Shown here piece after piece: positions 35,751-44,586 of a stretch of DNA of 64,000 nucleotides. Both the position numbers and the translations under genes were made by a program. The first letter of the stretch is position 1; every line of letters begins with the position of its first letter. The notes under the pieces are model-generated. The model was given only the letters and a program-made list of their open reading frames with translations. It was not told the origin of the DNA and searched no databases. Source of the DNA: Pararhodobacter marinus (GTDB lineage Bacteria; Pseudomonadota; Alphaproteobacteria; Rhodobacterales; Rhodobacteraceae); contig NZ_QEYD01000002.1 of NCBI RefSeq assembly GCF_003122215.1, positions 423,872-487,871 on the forward strand, written 5' to 3'.

Positions 35751-37349
35751 CTAGGAACGCCTCTGCGGTGCCACACGATAACTGTAGGGCGCGATCTCCT
35801 CGACCGTCACCATGTCCCCGGCACGCACGCCATGCCGATCAAAGAACTCCCGGATCCACCCGCGCTTCCGGAAGAACTTCTTGGCACCGTCGAGGTCGGT
35901 CGTGACCACCGTGTTGCCGCCCCAGTCGACGGCGATTTCACGCTGGGCAGCAGAGGCCCGGTTCGAGCCGCCGATCGCATCAGCCGGAAACTCCTCGAAG
36001 AAGCTCCTGAGGTAGATGTGGTTGTTGTCGATGTTGCCCTGCGTGATTTCGGCCGTGCCGATGAGGCGCCCGGTGTGCTGGCGCGGGATTTCGTCTGGCG
36101 GCGGCAACGGTGCGACCGGAGCCTCCCGGATAACCATCACGGTGTCGTCGTGATCATCGAACAAGTCGAAATCCTCGTCCTCCGCAATCGCCGTCCGGGC
36201 CGTCTGAACCGAAGGCTGCATGCGAACGGGCTGAAAGCCTTCGGCGCGCAGGACCACTTCGGCTGCCGCGCGGGCATCCTCGCCCGCGTCATGGTGCTCG
36301 AACACGAGGCCCAGATGCTGCTTGAGGCTTGCAAGGCCATGGCCGCCGTTGCCCCGAAGCTCCGGCCAGGCGGCGCGGGCGACGTGGACACTGTCGCGCC
36401 AGTCCCACTCCGGGACTGGTAGATCGCAGTTGCCGCAGGCAGCGGCGACGGCGCTGCGGTCAAAACCAGAGTGTTGATAGACCGTCGCCCCGCTCAGTGC
36501 ATCCCGCAGCACCGGCAGCACCTCGGCAAAGGTCGGTGCACCCTTCACCGTGCGGGCGCTGATGCCGTGTAGATAGGTGAACACCCAGCGCTCCACCTGA
36601 GGGTCAACATAGGTCACCCAGGTCTCGATGGAATTGTCGGGGCGCACGCAGGCAACACCGATCTGGCAAATGCTGCCACGGTCGTTGTTCGCCGTCTCGA
36701 CGTCCAAAGCAAAGAAGCAGAACGGGCCCTTAGGGAAAGGCGTGACACGCGTCTGCCGGATGGCCGCGGACTTCGGCGCAGGCGCCGAGATGGGTCCAAC
36801 CATCGCGGAGAGGTAGCGCAGGCGCTGCCGTTCAATGGCCGCCAGTTCGCGCGCGCCCCACCCGAGCCGGCGCAGCGTGGCTTCGACCAGATCGACCGGC
36901 TCGTCATAGGCCTGCATCCGGCGCCGGTTCCAGGCGATGGCGTGGTCGGGCGCGAGGGAGAGAACCTCGGCTTCCAGCCGAGCGATATCCGCCGTGTCGG
37001 GCATGGGCAGCCAGACAGCGCGGCAGTGATCGACGACGAATTCGTTGCGCAGTGCCTTGGCAATGTCACCATCGGCCTTGGTCAGCCCATCCTTGCGGTC
37101 GCGCCACATCCGGCCGGTGTTGTACATCTGCGAGAAGTAGTGGCTCATGCCCTCCGATCCGGTCCGATGGCGCTGGTGGATCCGTTCGTAGAAGGTCTGG
37201 TCGGTCGAACTGGTCGAGCCGATGTAGCGCAGATCGCCATGGTGATCGACGAGGCCGTAGAGGCCGCGCGCATCGCGCGGCGCCTGGGCGGTCGGGCGGG
37301 GTGAGGCTTCAAGAAGGGCGGACAACAGGTCTTCGGCCGCGAAACGCAT
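35751..37349 (-). CDS. GIY-YIG plus DEDDh exonuclease fusion protein with extra C-terminal domain
   Basis: This 532-residue protein has three parts. Residues ~28-65 hold a GIY-YIG-like nuclease core (GLYGLVD, then RYIGSTSS and a downstream RxxH region). Residues ~211-368 are a DnaQ-type 3'-5' exonuclease with all DEDDh residues: D216 and E218 in ALDVETA, D297 in HSGFDRSAV, and H353 and D358 in HDAGEDARAA. After an acidic linker, residues ~440-525 form a compact domain (NHIYLRSFFEEFPADAIGG, KFFRKRGWIREFFDRHGVRAGDMVTVEEI) that resembles B3-like DNA-binding modules. The ATG at 37349 is in frame with upstream ATPase/phage sequence without an intervening stop. It is a candidate DNA-repair or anti-phage nuclease. 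Confidence 0.75.
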   Translation of the reverse strand: MRFAAEDLLSALLEASPRPTAQAPRDARGLYGLVDHHGDLRYIGSTSSTDQTFYERIHQRHRTGSEGMSHYFSQMYNTGRMWRDRKDGLTKADGDIAKALRNEFVVDHCRAVWLPMPDTADIARLEAEVLSLAPDHAIAWNRRRMQAYDEPVDLVEATLRRLGWGARELAAIERQRLRYLSAMVGPISAPAPKSAAIRQTRVTPFPKGPFCFFALDVETANNDRGSICQIGVACVRPDNSIETWVTYVDPQVERWVFTYLHGISARTVKGAPTFAEVLPVLRDALSGATVYQHSGFDRSAVAAACGNCDLPVPEWDWRDSVHVARAAWPELRGNGGHGLASLKQHLGLVFEHHDAGEDARAAAEVVLRAEGFQPVRMQPSVQTARTAIAEDEDFDLFDDHDDTVMVIREAPVAPLPPPDEIPRQHTGRLIGTAEITQGNIDNNHIYLRSFFEEFPADAIGGSNRASAAQREIAVDWGGNTVVTTDLDGAKKFFRKRGWIREFFDRHGVRAGDMVTVEEIAPYSYRVAPQRRS

Positions 37350-37660
37350 AGTCAAAATCCGGATCAGTTGAAACTCAGCAAGCGGCAAAAGCTGAATTGG
37401 CCAGACAGCCAGGGCCAGCCGACAGGAGGGCACGGTAAATGGGGAAACTGCTTTTGTCATCAGAGACTTCGCGCAAAACTCCCAAGGCATACCAACGACC
37501 ACGCCGCCCGTGTCGCCTCGCCATCTGCTTTGAGACAAGCCGGAACCAGCGAAACAGGGGCGCAACGCGATCCCGCCAGTTCCTTGAAATGCATGGAAGT
37601 CTTGAATCCGTCTCGCCGAGAGCGAGGGGCGGGTGGAAAGAGAGGGTGGGCGTTCGGAGG
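37350..37660. other. 311-bp junction between the exonuclease gene and phage-like sequence
   Basis: The minus-strand frame stays open here and joins the two flanking coding segments, but its translation (SLSARRIQDFHAFQGT, GVVVGMPWEFCAKSLM and onward) has no recognisable domain. It probably contains the true upstream region of the exonuclease gene and a recombination joint near 37660. No other gene is seen. Confidence 0.4.
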
Positions 37661-38507
37661 CCGAGCCGTCCGGGCTGACCTTGAAGCTGAAATCGTCGCT
37701 GCCCAGAAGCCCGATCAGTGCCCGGGCCGACCAGTTGGTCTTGAAGGCGAAGCTCGCATCGTTGGCGGGCGCGGCCTTGTTGATGGTCGCCTCGATCCCG
37801 GCGCCTGCGTTGTTCAGGAGCACTGCGGGCGTGTTGACCGACAGCCGGTTGTAGTTGTCGGCGGTCGCTCCCCCGATGCCCAACAACTGCGCGGTCAGGT
37901 TCACCTTTTTGTTGAAGCCGACATCGGATTTCGCGACCGAGATCTGATAGTTGGCGAAAAGCACCACGTCCGAATGCTCCTGCAGCAACGCCGAGGCGCG
38001 GGTCTGCAGCTTGATCACATAGCGGTCGTAGGGCTCGTGCTCGGGGCTGTCGAAACGCTTGATATCGGTATGAGCGATCTGGATGACCGCCATGCCTTTG
38101 CGGTCGCGCAGCGCGTTCAGCTTGTCGAGATATTCGCGCCAGATTGTCAGCGCCTCGGCATAGCCCTTGCCAAACCCCGGCGCCTCGATGGAGGCCCAGC
38201 CGTTGCGCTTGCAAGCCTCGGCCCAGATCAGCGGCTCCAGCCAATCGACGCTGTCGACGACGACCGTAACGAAATCATGGTCGTCGTTCAGTAGCGCATC
38301 AAGCGCCTCGGCGACCTCCGCATAGCTGGTCGCGAGCGGGAAATGCGGGACCTGCAGCTTGCCCAGACCATCCTCGGTCATGAGGAAGACAGGCCGGTCA
38401 GCATCGGCCGCAAAGGTGGATTTGCCCACCCCGGCCACGCCGTGGATCAGGATGCGCGGCGGGGTCAGCACCGAGGTCGTGCGCAGGGACGCGAGCGAAA
38501 TGGCCAT
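37661..38507 (-). pseudogene. Phage-type P-loop ATPase gene, 3' end replaced by phage-tail-like sequence
   Basis: Residues 1 to ~200 match the phage/element nucleotide-binding protein family: Walker A GVAGVGKST at 23-31, Walker B-like FVTVVVDSVDWL at 79-90, IQIAHTDIKRFDSP, and DVVLFANYQISVAKSDVGFNKK. There the ATPase stops. Residues ~201-282 (LLGIGGATADNYNRLSVNTP, AVLLNNAGAGIEATINKAAP, ARALIGLLGSDDFSFKVSPDG) read like phage tail or DUF2793-type proteins. No stop follows, so translation would run in frame through the next gene to 35751 (918 codons). The usual ATPase C-terminus is missing. The ATPase call is secure; the tail assignment is from memory of the family. Confidence 0.65.
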
Positions 38508-38992
38508 CAGCGCACCTCCTCGTTCAGCACGAGGCGGAACTTCGGCTTGCCGGTGCGGACCGTGCGCGCGGGCTCGAAGCCCTTGCGCCAGCTTTCCGGC
38601 AGCGCCGTGTATTTGCGCTCGGACACCGACAGCTTGGTCTCGATGAATTCAGTCGGGTCCTCGCCCGCCGAGGCGATGTTTTCGGCGATCTGCGCCAGCA
38701 ACGCCTGATCCCAGTCGATGCGCTTGGGCAGTTCGGCGATCACGGTGACGCCGTCATCCTCGAACCGGATCGTGGCGGTGTCCTTGCCCGCCTCCTGGCG
38801 GGTGTCCTTTGCGCGGTCCGCGTATTTGAGCGAGATGGCGCCATCGAGCCAGTCCGCGACCGACTTCGCCTGCGTCAGTTGCTCGTCGGCCGCGCCTTTC
38901 AGCAGCGCGAGCTGATCGGCGGGCAGCGCCGCGATCTGGCCCACCGGCATGCGGTGGATATCGGCCAGGGTGATGTGGTTGGAGATCGTCAT
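38507..38992 (-). CDS. Element-associated hypothetical protein upstream of ATPase
   Basis: This 161-residue protein starts MTISNHITLADIHRMPVGQI at 38992 and continues with helices (ALPADQLALLKGAADEQLTQ). It has an acidic centre (GKDTATIRFEDDGVTVIAELPKRIDWDQALL) and a basic C-terminus. I recall such proteins directly upstream of phage-type ATPases in alphaproteobacterial elements; the function is unknown. The stop overlaps the ATPase start by one base (TGATG). Confidence 0.7.
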   Translation of the reverse strand: MTISNHITLADIHRMPVGQIAALPADQLALLKGAADEQLTQAKSVADWLDGAISLKYADRAKDTRQEAGKDTATIRFEDDGVTVIAELPKRIDWDQALLAQIAENIASAGEDPTEFIETKLSVSERKYTALPESWRKGFEPARTVRTGKPKFRLVLNEEVR

Positions 38993-39003
38993 GTTCCGCC
39001 CCC

Positions 39004-39213
39004 TCACGCCGACATCGGACGATGGGGTTCGTGATCCACGCCGCGGATCTGTTCGGCCTCGAAGGCCTCGACATCCTCGAGCCGGTAGATCACCCGGCCG
39101 CCGAGCTTGATGAATTTCGGGCCTTCGCCCGTCCACCGCCAGCGCTCCAACGTGCGGTGCGAAATGTTCCAGCGAGCCGCCAGCTCGATCTGGAAAAGGT
39201 GCCTGGTCGCCAT
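39004..39213 (-). CDS. Small MerR/AlpA-like helix-turn-helix protein
   Basis: This 69-residue protein has an excisionase/AlpA-type fold: ELAARWNISHRTLERWRWTGEGPKFIKLGGRVIYRLEDVEAF. Such proteins are recombination directionality factors or phage regulators. A perfect AAGGAGG lies five bases before the start. It is the first gene of the minus-strand run HTH-hypothetical-ATPase and may regulate it. Confidence 0.85.
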   Translation of the reverse strand: MATRHLFQIELAARWNISHRTLERWRWTGEGPKFIKLGGRVIYRLEDVEAFEAEQIRGVDHEPHRPMSA

Positions 39214-39320
39214 GTGAACCTCCTTGGGATTTCCGCGAACACTTGCGGGTTCAACATGGCGGAGGGGGGTGGGAGGGCTGAGGGAGGCGAAAGGGGGGCG
39301 TTCGGGGAGGAATTGATTTC

Positions 39321-39347
39321 GTCAGAAAAATCCTCTATGTTTCTGAC
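39321..39347. promoter_or_regulatory. Perfect palindromic operator candidate upstream of abiEi
   Basis: GTCAGAAA and TTTCTGAC are perfect 8-bp inverted arms separated by 11 bases, 28 bases before the abiEi ATG. Another TTTCTGA lies at 39385-39391, just inside the gene. AbiEi antitoxins are known to autoregulate by binding inverted repeats in their promoter, so this is the expected site. Confidence 0.65.
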
Positions 39348-39374
39348 AAGGAAAGGCCTACGAGGACCGCTCAG

Positions 39375-39998
39375 ATGACTGGTATTTCTGATAGAATCAT
39401 GAAGCGCCTTCGTTCGAAGGGACGCGGGAAGTGGGTTTGCACCCCCAAGGACTTCCTCGACCTCGGTAGCCGTGCGGCCATCGATCAGGCATTGTCGCGC
39501 CTGGCGAAGAGTGGTGATCTGCGTCGTGTCGGCCGTGGGCTTTACGATCTTCCCCGCACCAGCGGCGTCCTGAAGCGGCCCGCACCGGTCGATATGGACA
39601 AGGCGGTTGCAGCCCTCGCGCGGCGCGACAGCGTTCGCATCATGCCCGATGGCATCGCCGCAGCGAACCAGCTGGGCCTGACCAATGCTGTCCCCGCGAA
39701 GACAAGCTATGTGACGGACGGGGCGACGCGGGACGTGAAGATCGGCAATCGGACCGTGCGGCTGCGGCATGCAGGTCCGAGTGTGATGGCGTGGGCGGGT
39801 AAAACCTCCGCGCCAGTCGCGCAGGCGCTGCGCTGGCTCGGACCGCAAGCAGCGTTGGACACACGTGTTGCGACCACGCTCAAGCGCAAGCTGCCAGATG
39901 CCGTGAAAAAGGATCTCGTCCGTAACAGCGGCGGCCTGCCGAGCTGGGCAGCGCCCATCGCGCATAGCCTTGTCGATCCGCAGATCGTCACACCATGA
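39375..39998 (+). CDS. AbiEi-type antitoxin (type IV toxin-antitoxin)
   Basis: This 207-residue protein has an N-terminal winged helix (ISDRIMKRLRSKGRGKWVCTPKDFLDLGSRAAIDQALSRLAKSGDLRRVGRGLYDLP) typical of AbiEi/DUF6088 proteins, and a C-terminal antitoxin domain. It represses its own operon and counters the AbiEii nucleotidyltransferase toxin without binding it stably. GAGGA precedes the start, and the gene overlaps the toxin gene by four bases. The operon acts in plasmid or island stability and phage abortive infection in other bacteria. Confidence 0.85.
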   Translation: MTGISDRIMKRLRSKGRGKWVCTPKDFLDLGSRAAIDQALSRLAKSGDLRRVGRGLYDLPRTSGVLKRPAPVDMDKAVAALARRDSVRIMPDGIAAANQLGLTNAVPAKTSYVTDGATRDVKIGNRTVRLRHAGPSVMAWAGKTSAPVAQALRWLGPQAALDTRVATTLKRKLPDAVKKDLVRNSGGLPSWAAPIAHSLVDPQIVTP

Positions 39999-41032
39999 GC
40001 GAGAGCTATACGCGGTTTCTCGCGCTTTCTGATCGCGACCAGAAGGACGTGTTCGAGGCGGCTGCTGACCGCCTCGACACCCTTCCGAGCTATGTCGAGA
40101 AGGATTTCTGGGTCTGCTTCGTGCTGGACGCGCTCTACAAGCGCTTGCCGGACGGCCACCCGCAACTCCTGTTCAAGGGTGGCACGGCGTTATCCAAGGC
40201 CTATGGGCTCATCCGCCGCTTCTCGGAGGACATCGATCTTGTCGTTTATCGGGATGGTCTCGGCTTTGCAGCCGAGCGCGACCCGACAAACCCAGAGGGA
40301 ATTTCGAACAAGAAGCGCAAGGCCCTATTTGATGACCTGAAGAACGCCTGTAGCTCCTATATTCGCGGTGATCTTGCTGAAGCGCTGAAGCCGCTACTCG
40401 ACGCACGTTGCAGCATCGCGCCCGACGATGAAGACGGTGATCAGCAAACTCTGCTGATCGAGTACCCGGCGCTCTATCCGAGCACCGAGATCTCCTACGT
40501 CCTGCCACGCGTGAAACTCGAAGCGGGCGCGCGCTCGGCGCTCGATCCCAACGCCACCGCCAGCGTGATACCCTATATCGCTGAGGAACTGACCGACGGA
40601 TGGTCATTCGCAGTCGACAACATCCACGTCATCGCCCCGCAGCGGACCTACCTGGAGAAACTTCTGATTTTGCACGGCGCGTTCTGCGGTCATCGTGACG
40701 AAGGACGGGTGCCTGCCGACAGCGACAGGATTTCCCGCCACCACTATGACGTTGCCATGATCACCGGCACGCAGATTGGGCGCTCTGCCCTGGCCGACGA
40801 AGGTCTGCTTGCGGCCGTGCGCGAACACAATCTCATCGCTTTCAGGCAGGCATGGAAGAAATTCGAAGAGGCCACGCCAGGCTCGATCTGCGTCGTGCCG
40901 ACCGCCGAGTTGCGCGCGGCGATCGAGGAGGACTATGCGGCGATGCAGGGCATGATGCTCGGCGAGGCACCGCCTTTCGACTGGATCATGGAACAACTTC
41001 AGGTCGCCGAGGACGCAATCAATCGGCGCTAG
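39995..41032 (+). CDS. AbiEii/AbiGii-type nucleotidyltransferase toxin
   Basis: This 345-residue protein has the catalytic motifs of the DNA polymerase beta-like toxin family: KGGTALSKAYGLI at residues ~61-73 and RFSEDIDLVV at ~75-84, with the metal-binding aspartates. Related toxins transfer nucleotides to tRNA 3' ends or other targets and stop growth. All motifs are intact and the length is normal, so the toxin appears functional. It forms one operon with the antitoxin (ATGA overlap). The remnant DUF2924 frame follows within two bases of its stop. Confidence 0.88.
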   Translation: MSESYTRFLALSDRDQKDVFEAAADRLDTLPSYVEKDFWVCFVLDALYKRLPDGHPQLLFKGGTALSKAYGLIRRFSEDIDLVVYRDGLGFAAERDPTNPEGISNKKRKALFDDLKNACSSYIRGDLAEALKPLLDARCSIAPDDEDGDQQTLLIEYPALYPSTEISYVLPRVKLEAGARSALDPNATASVIPYIAEELTDGWSFAVDNIHVIAPQRTYLEKLLILHGAFCGHRDEGRVPADSDRISRHHYDVAMITGTQIGRSALADEGLLAAVREHNLIAFRQAWKKFEEATPGSICVVPTAELRAAIEEDYAAMQGMMLGEAPPFDWIMEQLQVAEDAINRR

Positions 41033-41033
41033 A

Positions 41034-41398
<365 letters not shown>

Positions 41399-41402
<4 letters not shown>

Positions 41403-41542
41403 CGAAGCCGCCCGAAAAATCTAAGGTGGTGCGCAAGCTGCGTTGCGCGGTCTACAACGCTTTCGTCTATCCTACATTCTCGGTGCCTAGAGGACTTCTG
41501 TCGAAAGCGAGGATGATGATTTCTCCTTTGAAGACGACGTGA
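41399..41542 (+). pseudogene. Large serine recombinase, 5' end only
   Basis: The ATG at 41399 overlaps the DUF2924 stop. The first ~19 codons read MTKPPEKSKVVRKLRCAVY, the usual N-terminus of large serine recombinases just before the catalytic RxS motif. At about 41455 the sequence changes to unrelated codons and stops at 41542. The catalytic domain is missing. The gene's 3' part is at 34615-35328. Confidence 0.7.
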
Positions 41543-41692
41543 TTGCAGAAGGTGGGCGAGATCACCGACATGGCCTTCAGGGAAGGCGAACACGGCGAGT
41601 GAGACGACCCGCTCCCGATCCCGCCCGCCGGCTGGCGGGCTCGGCCTCGTAGAAGGGCCCGCATTCCGCGCGCCCCGATACGGGAGACGACG

Positions 41693-42250
41693 ATGACCAA
41701 ACTTTCCGACACCCAAGCCCTGATCCTGAGCGCTGCGGCCCAGCGGCCCGAGCACATCGCCCTGCCGCTACCCGAGAGCCTGCGCGGCGGGGCCGCCGCC
41801 AAGGTGGTCGGCGCAATGCTCGCGAAGGGCTTCCTCGAAGAGGTCGACGCCGACATGCGCAACGGCGAGCCCGTCTGGCGCGAGACCGGCGACGGCCACG
41901 GCGTCACGCTGGTCGCCACCGACGCGGGCCTCGCCGCCATCGGCATCGAGACCGAGGACGGGAAAACCGCGCCTGCGGGCGCGACGGACGCGGCGACCGA
42001 GGAGCCCGCGCCGGACACCCCCACCGAACCGAAGGCCGCGCCCAAGACGCGGACGGCGCGCGAGGGCACCGGATTATCTCGCGAACGGGGCGAGCCCATG
42101 AATGCAGCAAGCCATTGGAAATGCGAGGATGTTTTGTGCCGTCCCATGGTCGTCGAGGGGCGCTCGAAGAGAGACGCAGGCCATTCGGAGACCCATTCCG
42201 CGTCAAGCGCCCAGTCTCCGAGGGCGGATGGCCCTGCCAACGCCCATTGA
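41693..42250 (+). pseudogene. DUF3489 protein gene, 3'-truncated
   Basis: The first ~125 codons are DUF3489-like: MTKLSDTQALILSAAAQRPE, then RGGAAAKVVGAMLAKGFLEEV and ETGDGHGVTLVATDAGLAAI. The family's C-terminal winged-helix part is absent: after KTRTAREGT (base ~42068) the frame continues into unrelated sequence to 42250. A good start context (GGGAGACGACG) precedes the ATG. DUF3489 normally lies upstream of DUF2924 and recombinase; here it is downstream, another sign of rearrangement. Confidence 0.7.
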
Positions 42251-42260
42251 AACAAAAAAG

Positions 42261-42282
42261 AAAAAAGGCCCCAATTGGGGCC
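42261..42282 (-). terminator. Terminator of tRNA-Ser
   Basis: On the minus strand, GGCCCC and GGGGCC arms around AATT are followed by TTTTTT. It lies 25 bases beyond the mature 3' end of the tRNA. Its survival shows that the island boundary lies beyond it. Confidence 0.85.
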
Positions 42283-42307
42283 CCTGGACGGATTCAGTAT
42301 CTGAATG

Positions 42308-42397
42308 TGGCGGATGGGGTGGGATTCGAACCCACGGTGGGGTTTCCCCCACGCTGGTTTTCAAGACCAGAGCCTTAAACCACTCGGCCACCCATCC
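42308..42397 (-). tRNA. tRNA-Ser (anticodon UGA)
   Basis: A complete 90-base class II tRNA is encoded. The acceptor GGATGGG pairs with CCCATCC, followed by discriminator G and an encoded CCA. The D-arm is GGCCGAGTGG, the anticodon stem CTGGT/ACCAG carries loop CTTGAAA (anticodon TGA), the long variable arm is GTGGGGG..CCCCAC, and the T-arm has GGTTCGAATCC. It is a likely landmark for the adjacent island. Confidence 0.97.
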
Positions 42398-42447
42398 GTT
42401 GCGCGGGTTCTAGCGGGCGGTGCGGGGGGCTGCAAGCGGGGCTTTCG

Positions 42448-44487
42448 TCAGGCAGTGGCCGGTGCAGTGCCCGGTGTCGTGCCCAGCCGGGGGCGGCCCG
42501 AGGCGGTGACGCGCAGGCGGGTTTCGACGGGCATGTCGCGGCCTTCGATCTGCGCGCCGGTATCCTCGCGCACGATTCTGATCCGCGGGGCGTCGAGGCC
42601 TGCGCGCGCGGCCCGTTCCGTCGCGCGGCGGGTCAGGTCTGCCTGCAACAGCGCGAGCGCCTCGTCCGCGTCGGTACAGCGGCCCGGACCCGATTCGAGA
42701 TGGGCGATGATCTCGCCCGGGGCGGGGAAGGTGATGACGCCCTCGACGCTCATCGAGACCTGTCCGACCACCGCGCCCACCGCATTGGCGACGCCCGCAT
42801 GATCGGGCACCACCGCCTCGCAGCCGAGCCTGCGTCCGACGGCGGGGTAATAGCAACCCGCCGAGGCCCCCAGCGCGATGACCGGCACGTCGAGCCGCGC
42901 GTCGATCCGCACAAGGCCCGGCGCCCGGTCCAGTCCGGCCTGCATCAGCGGATGGCGGGCAAGCGTATCGGGGCCGAGCGGCCAGTCGCGGGGATCTTCG
43001 GCCAGGGCCGCTTCCAGAAGGCAGGTGGCGCTCTGCGCGGTCAGCCGGTCGACGATACGCTGCGCCATCGCGGCGGCATCGGGGGCCAGCGGCTGGCCGT
43101 TGCCCGCGCGGCGTCGGGCCAACAGGGTAAGCGCTTTCTCGGAGGCCCGGGCGTCCCAGCCGGTTTGCAGCCCCAGCACATGGGCGGCGTCCGAGGGCGT
43201 CGGCCCCGTCATCTGCACCAGCCCGCGCCGGACCAGCCGGGTCAAAGCCGGCGCGTCGATGCGGCTGCGCAGCAGCGCCGCCACGCGCGCGGGCCCGTCC
43301 AGCAGGCGGGTGGCAATCTGCGCGTCGCGGCTCTCGGGGGGCAGATCGGGGGGAAGCGCGCGGAACAACGGCACGGCAAGCTGCCAGGTGTCATCGGGCG
43401 CGGGGATGCGCGTAAGGGCATCGTCGAGCATCGCGTGGACGAGGTCCGGGAACTGCTTGGCGGCCAGCGCCAGCGGCAGCACGCGGCGAGGACCCAGCGT
43501 CAACGCACCGTCGAGCCCGTCGCCGACCTGAACCTCGCTGTCGCCGCCAAGGCCGGTGGTGCGCATCGCCACCGCCTCGACCATGGTGCGCCAGCCGCCG
43601 ACGCGGGCGCCGTCGGGATCGATGGCGGGCTTGCCGTCGCGCAACAGGCAGACATCCGTCGTGGTGCCGCCGATATCGGAGACGAGCGCGGTGTCCAGCC
43701 CCGTCAACCACGCGGCCCCCGCGGCCGAGGCGGCAGGCCCCGAGAGAATCGTCTCGATCGGGCGTTCGCGCACAAGCGCCGACGACACCAGCGCGCCGTC
43801 GCCGCGCACGACCATCAGCGGCGCGGAGATCGCGCGCGCGGCGAGATGGCGTTCGCAGGCCGTGACAAGCCGGTCGATCATCGACACGAGCCGGGCATTC
43901 AACAGCGCGGTCAGCGCCCGGCGCGGGCCGTTCAGCCCGGCGCTGAGTTCGTGCGAGCAGGTGACGGGCAGGCCGCGCCGGGCGCGGATCAGCTCGCGCG
44001 CGGCGATCTCGTGCGCCGGGTTGCGGGTGGCGAATTGCGCGGCGACGGCAAGCGCGGCGATATCGCCGGGCAGGGCGTCCAGCGCTTCGGCAAGGGCCTC
44101 GGGGTCGAAGGGCGCGGCCTCGGCCCCGGCATGGGTATGGCCGCCCGAAAGCTCGATCAGCGGCGCATCGCCCAGCGCCTCGGCCAGGTTGTCGCGGCGG
44201 GAAATGGCGGCGTCGAAACCGATCAGGACCAGCGCCGCGCGGTCGCCCTGGCCTTCGACAAGCGCGTTGGTGGCAAGCGTCGTCGACACCGAGACCAGCG
44301 CGATCTCGGCAGGGGCGATATCGGGAGCCTGCGCCAGCACCGCGTCGATGGCGCGACCGATGCCCAGCGACAGGTCGGGCCGTGTGGTCAGAGACTTGGC
44401 CTTGGCCACGACCCGCTGGGCCTCGTCGTCCAGCAGGACGGCATCGGTAAAGGTTCCGCCCGTATCGAGGCCCAGAAGAATTGCCAT
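42448..44487 (-). CDS. Hydantoinase/oxoprolinase A family protein (HyuA-like)
   Basis: This 679-residue protein is of the HyuA family. The N-terminal ASKHA-type ATP site is LLGLDTGGTFTDAVLLDD, followed by VSTTLATNALVEG; ALVSDIGGTTTDVCLLRDG is the second ATP motif. HyuA proteins hydrolyse cyclic amides (hydantoins, 5-oxoproline) with ATP or carboxylate ketones, usually with a HyuB partner. No hyuB is adjacent, so the reaction and partner are unknown. The gene lies alone upstream of tRNA-Ser on the minus strand. Confidence 0.9.
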   Translation of the reverse strand: MAILLGLDTGGTFTDAVLLDDEAQRVVAKAKSLTTRPDLSLGIGRAIDAVLAQAPDIAPAEIALVSVSTTLATNALVEGQGDRAALVLIGFDAAISRRDNLAEALGDAPLIELSGGHTHAGAEAAPFDPEALAEALDALPGDIAALAVAAQFATRNPAHEIAARELIRARRGLPVTCSHELSAGLNGPRRALTALLNARLVSMIDRLVTACERHLAARAISAPLMVVRGDGALVSSALVRERPIETILSGPAASAAGAAWLTGLDTALVSDIGGTTTDVCLLRDGKPAIDPDGARVGGWRTMVEAVAMRTTGLGGDSEVQVGDGLDGALTLGPRRVLPLALAAKQFPDLVHAMLDDALTRIPAPDDTWQLAVPLFRALPPDLPPESRDAQIATRLLDGPARVAALLRSRIDAPALTRLVRRGLVQMTGPTPSDAAHVLGLQTGWDARASEKALTLLARRRAGNGQPLAPDAAAMAQRIVDRLTAQSATCLLEAALAEDPRDWPLGPDTLARHPLMQAGLDRAPGLVRIDARLDVPVIALGASAGCYYPAVGRRLGCEAVVPDHAGVANAVGAVVGQVSMSVEGVITFPAPGEIIAHLESGPGRCTDADEALALLQADLTRRATERAARAGLDAPRIRIVREDTGAQIEGRDMPVETRLRVTASGRPRLGTTPGTAPATA

Positions 44488-44539
44488 AGCCCGCCTCCGC
44501 GCAGATCAGCAAAGTGCTAGAATGCGGCGAGGGGAAAGG

Positions 44540-44562
44540 GAAGGGGCCTTGTAGGCCCCTTC
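44540..44562 (-). terminator. Hairpin after the hybrid kinase gene
   Basis: GAAGGGGCC and GGCCCCTTC form a 9-bp stem with a five-base loop, 24 bases past the kinase stop. There is only a short pyrimidine run, so it is a moderate terminator. Confidence 0.65.
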
Positions 44563-44586
44563 GTGGCGTTTCGCCTGATCAGGCCG

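Noticed and set aside
41455..41690. Possible insertion-sequence remnant between recombinase 5' end and DUF3489 (minus strand reads FKGEIIILAF)
   Set aside because: The short resemblance to transposase N-termini is too weak; no inverted repeats or target duplication are visible.
42068..42250. Possible gene fragment after the DUF3489 truncation (minus strand reads ALDAEWVSEWPASLF)
   Set aside because: Less than 60 codons of uncertain composition; I could not relate it to a family.
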